A DNA stretch of 51,358 bases from Allokutzneria sp. A3M-2-11 16 (GTDB lineage Bacteria; Actinomycetota; Actinomycetes; Mycobacteriales; Pseudonocardiaceae), in contig NZ_JANAVO010000023.1 of assembly GCF_024213555.1 (NCBI RefSeq), positions 1 through 51,358 of the forward strand. The letters are read 5' to 3'. Below, in pieces: positions 49,444-51,358 of this stretch (positions are counted from its first letter, which is position 1; each line of letters starts with the position of its first letter). The notes below the pieces were generated by a model, which did no database searches, was not told the origin of the DNA, and saw only the letters and a list, made by a program, of their open reading frames with translations. Made by a program: the position numbers and the translations under genes.

Positions 49444-50211
49444 TTACGGAAGGGGCGGTGTTTGCCCCATCTGCGACAACGCGATGCGGAACGCCTCGGG
49501 GGAGACCGCGGCGGCTCCGGTGAACGGGTGGTCCATGAGGTGTGTGAACAACAACGACGCCGATACGAGCATGGCCAGCACGCCCACCATCAGCGCGTGC
49601 GGCAGGAAGCGCTCGGTGCCGAAGAACAGGGCGAAGCCGATCAGCAGCCCGCCGCCGATGAGCAGCCCGATCCAGAAGAAGCCCGGGATCGACGGCACCG
49701 CCTCGTTGAGCCGGTCGCGGCGCGCGCTGCCGATCGTGTTGACCCGCTCGATCATGGCGCTGTAGAGCGCTTCCTGGCGGGAGCCCTCGACCTCGATCTG
49801 CACGATCGCCCTGCGCATCCTCTTGGCGACCTCCTCGACCTTCGGGCTGCCCTTGCCCTGGGCCAGCAACGGCCACTCGTCGACGATGACCGCCTTCGCG
49901 TAGGAGACCGCGATGTCCTGGAAGGCGGCTTTGTCCTTGTCGGAGAAGGCGGTCGAGGCGAAGTAGAGGCCCGGCAACGCGTTCGCCTCGGTGTAGGTGT
50001 TCGCCCGCGCCGCGCCGAGGTCCTCCCACACCGCGACCACGACGAAGGCCACCAGGATGGCGTAGAAGGCGCCGCACGCCGCGAAGAAGTGCCCCGAGAC
50101 CTCGTTGTACTTGGCGCGGGACGTGAAGGGGACGAGCCTGGTGACCACGTACGCGGCGAGCACGCTGACGAGCACTGTGCCGCCGACCACCAGGACGCTT
50201 TGCAGCAGCAA
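49444..50211 (-). CDS. DUF4239 (bestrophin-like domain) membrane protein
   Basis: A 255-residue protein with about four hydrophobic helices: residues about 4-25 (VLVVGGTVLVSVLAAYVV), about 46-66 (FYAILVAFVVVAVW), about 175-197 (FFWIGLLIGGGLLIGFALFF) and about 205-225. The long central soluble region (AYSKA/EVAKRMRRAIVQIEVEG, EALYSAMIERVNTIGSARRDRLNEA) is typical of DUF4239. It is thought to be channel-like but the function is unproven. It starts with TTG 50211, and the ribosome site is weak, so the true start may be nearby. The secreted AOC-like gene follows 20 bases later, so the two may share a transcript. Confidence 0.82.
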   Translation of the reverse strand: MLLQSVLVVGGTVLVSVLAAYVVTRLVPFTSRAKYNEVSGHFFAACGAFYAILVAFVVVAVWEDLGAARANTYTEANALPGLYFASTAFSDKDKAAFQDIAVSYAKAVIVDEWPLLAQGKGSPKVEEVAKRMRRAIVQIEVEGSRQEALYSAMIERVNTIGSARRDRLNEAVPSIPGFFWIGLLIGGGLLIGFALFFGTERFLPHALMVGVLAMLVSASLLFTHLMDHPFTGAAAVSPEAFRIALSQMGQTPPLP

Positions 50212-50340
50212 GAAAGAGGGCCCTTCGTCGGCTCGGCAGGGGATAGCTCGAAGGTAGTTCCAGGGCCGGAGGACCGACCACTACACGAACAGGCGGAGAC
50301 CAGGGAGAAAACCGGTAGGAAGATCGCGTAGCGTCAACGC

Positions 50341-51129
50341 ATGGCCACTTTGGTGTCGTTTCACGCCCACCCGGACGACGAGTGCATCGGGTGCGGCGGC
50401 GTCATGCGCAAGGCTCACGAGGAAGGTCACCGCGTCGTGCTGGTGGTCGCCACCCGCGGTGAGGTCGGCGAGGTGCCTGACGGTTTCCTCGCCGAGGGGG
50501 AGCAGTTGTGGGAGCGCCGGGTCACCGAGACCCACGCCGCCGCCGAGATCCTGGGGGCCGAGCGCGTGGAGTTCCTCGGCTACCGGGACTCCGGCATGAT
50601 CGGCGAGCCCACCAACGACCTCCCCGGTTCTTTTTGGACCGCCGACGTCGAGGAGGCGGCGCGGCGGCTCGCGACCATCCTCCAGGAGGAGAACGCGGAC
50701 GTCCTGACCATCTACGACGACAACGGCGGCTACGGCCATCCCGACCACATCCAGGTCCACCGCGTCGGCAAGCGGGCCGCCGAGATCGCGGGCACGCCCC
50801 GCGTCTACCAGAACACCATGAACCAGGACCACATGCGCCGCGGCATGGAAGCCATGGCCGCTCAGGCCGAGAACGTGGACATGCCCGACGTCGAGTCCGA
50901 GGGCCAGTTCGGCAAGCCCGAGTCGGAGATCACCGCCGCCGTCGACGTCACCAAGTACCTGGAGGCGAAGCGGGCCGCGATGCGCGCCCACGCCAGCCAG
51001 ATCGGCGAGGACTCGTTCTTCCTCGCCATGCCGGACGAGGGCTTCGCCTACGCCTTCGGCACCGAGTGGTTCATCCGCGAGGGCCAAGGCCCCGGCATCA
51101 CCGAGACCGACCTCATGGAGGGCCTGTAG
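50341..51129 (+). CDS. PIG-L family zinc-dependent N-acetylglucosaminyl deacetylase-like protein
   Basis: A 262-residue LmbE/PIG-L fold enzyme. The zinc-binding AHPDDE is at residues 9-14, and the third ligand region is NGGYGHPDHIQVHRVG. These enzymes remove acetyl from GlcNAc-linked compounds; relatives make or process mycothiol and related metabolites. It lacks the specific N-terminal sequence of mycothiol S-conjugate amidase (Mca) that I know, so that name is not used. It ends 61 bases before the HNH 3' end in opposite orientation. Confidence 0.9.
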   Translation: MATLVSFHAHPDDECIGCGGVMRKAHEEGHRVVLVVATRGEVGEVPDGFLAEGEQLWERRVTETHAAAEILGAERVEFLGYRDSGMIGEPTNDLPGSFWTADVEEAARRLATILQEENADVLTIYDDNGGYGHPDHIQVHRVGKRAAEIAGTPRVYQNTMNQDHMRRGMEAMAAQAENVDMPDVESEGQFGKPESEITAAVDVTKYLEAKRAAMRAHASQIGEDSFFLAMPDEGFAYAFGTEWFIREGQGPGITETDLMEGL

Positions 51130-51189
51130 CACCGCACCGGTCCCAGCCCGTCCACCCCTCACGGGTGGCGGGCCTCCCGTGCCTTCCCG

Positions 51190-51357
51190 TCAGAACGGCG
51201 CCGGTTCCGCGATCGGTTCCGCTTCTGTCTCGGCGGTCTTCCCGTTGGGTGTGGTCCACACGTGCCGACCGTCGGGGAGGCTTTCGCACTTCCAGTTGGA
51301 TTCGTGCTTCATCCGGTGGTGCCTGCGGCACTTCGGCCGGAGGTTGCTGATGGTGGT
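51190..51357 (-). CDS. HNH endonuclease (13E12/DUF222-type), C-terminal fragment cut by window edge
   Basis: Reading the minus strand from the window edge gives the same 55 residues plus stop as the left-end fragment, with one short changed segment (ESLPDG instead of ENLEDG). The stop is TGA instead of TAG. The outermost 77 bases are identical to the reverse complement of the left end. The rest of this gene is outside the window. It shares the same likely nuclease role. Confidence 0.75.
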   Translation of the reverse strand, partial: TTISNLRPKCRRHHRMKHESNWKCESLPDGRHVWTTPNGKTAETEAEPIAEPAPF

Positions 51358-51358
51358 G

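Noticed and set aside
50341-51129. Mycothiol S-conjugate amidase (Mca)
   Set aside because: The AHPDDE motif is shared by all PIG-L enzymes; the N-terminal and loop sequence does not match Mca as I know it, so only the family name is given.
1-51358. Window ends as terminal inverted repeats of a transposon
   Set aside because: The repeated ends are coding 3' ends of an HNH gene with stop codons and no transposase is present; an assembly break at a repeat explains them better.

Overview
The window is very GC-rich and gene-dense. It has frequent GTG starts, many wHTH/TetR/LysR regulators, MalFG-type sugar transporters and actinobacteria-specific pairs such as CE1758/CE1759. This points to a filamentous actinomycete, most likely Pseudonocardiales-like; no rRNA or tRNA gene is visible to refine this. 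Both ends carry the same 3' end of an HNH-endonuclease gene in opposite orientation. The first 77 bases equal the reverse complement of the last 77, so the window looks like an assembly contig broken at a repeated gene.

Layout. 1-3.5 kb: HNH 3' end, a decayed aminoglycoside-phosphotransferase gene, a P450/TetR divergent pair and a PlsC acyltransferase. 3.5-9.7 kb: membrane-anchored EEP-fold hydrolase, zinc-ribbon SDR lacking the usual Tyr, secreted S1 protease, PLP decarboxylase and an orphan lipoprotein SBP. 9.8-14 kb: PobA-type hydroxylase with an AraC regulator, then a tightly overlapping operon of a compact P450, a PEP-mutase/isocitrate-lyase-fold enzyme and a wHTH regulator. 14-17.7 kb: TetR/FAD monooxygenase pair, ADP-ribosylglycohydrolase, ArsC-like and DinB-like proteins. 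17.7-18.3 kb: HNH remnant and hairpin repeat copy 1. 18.3-26.3 kb: luciferase-like monooxygenase/FMN reductase/unknown operon, SigJ-like sigma factor, LigD-type polymerase domain, methyltransferase, LysR/RidA and a secreted protein. 26.3-31.8 kb: RHS-type remnant, repeat copy 2, and a DeoR-controlled polyol-type ABC uptake operon without its own ATPase. 32-37.4 kb: FAD monooxygenase, repeat copy 3, carotenoid oxygenase, MerR/SDR operon with a clear MerR dyad, GNAT and a secreted EEP protein. 37.4-43.4 kb: long nested inverted repeat, NmrA/MarR pair with two operators, maleylacetate reductase/LysR pair, and a second P450/TetR pair.

43.4-49 kb is the most notable locus. Two tandem Family 2B encapsulin shell genes, each with an internal cyclic-nucleotide-binding-like domain, are followed after 21 bases by a polyprenyl diphosphate synthase, the expected cargo. 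The two shell genes are separated by a strong terminator-like hairpin, and another follows the synthase gene. A periplasmic-binding-protein-like gene with no signal peptide comes next. No terpene cyclase or prenyl methyltransferase is visible. I infer a two-component protein nanocompartment that encloses an isoprenoid chain-forming enzyme.

49-51.4 kb: AOC-barrel-like secreted protein, DUF4239 membrane protein, PIG-L deacetylase and the second HNH 3' end. Convergent neighbours commonly overlap by 4-86 bases at their 3' ends. Small regulator-target divergent pairs with visible dyad operators recur through the window.
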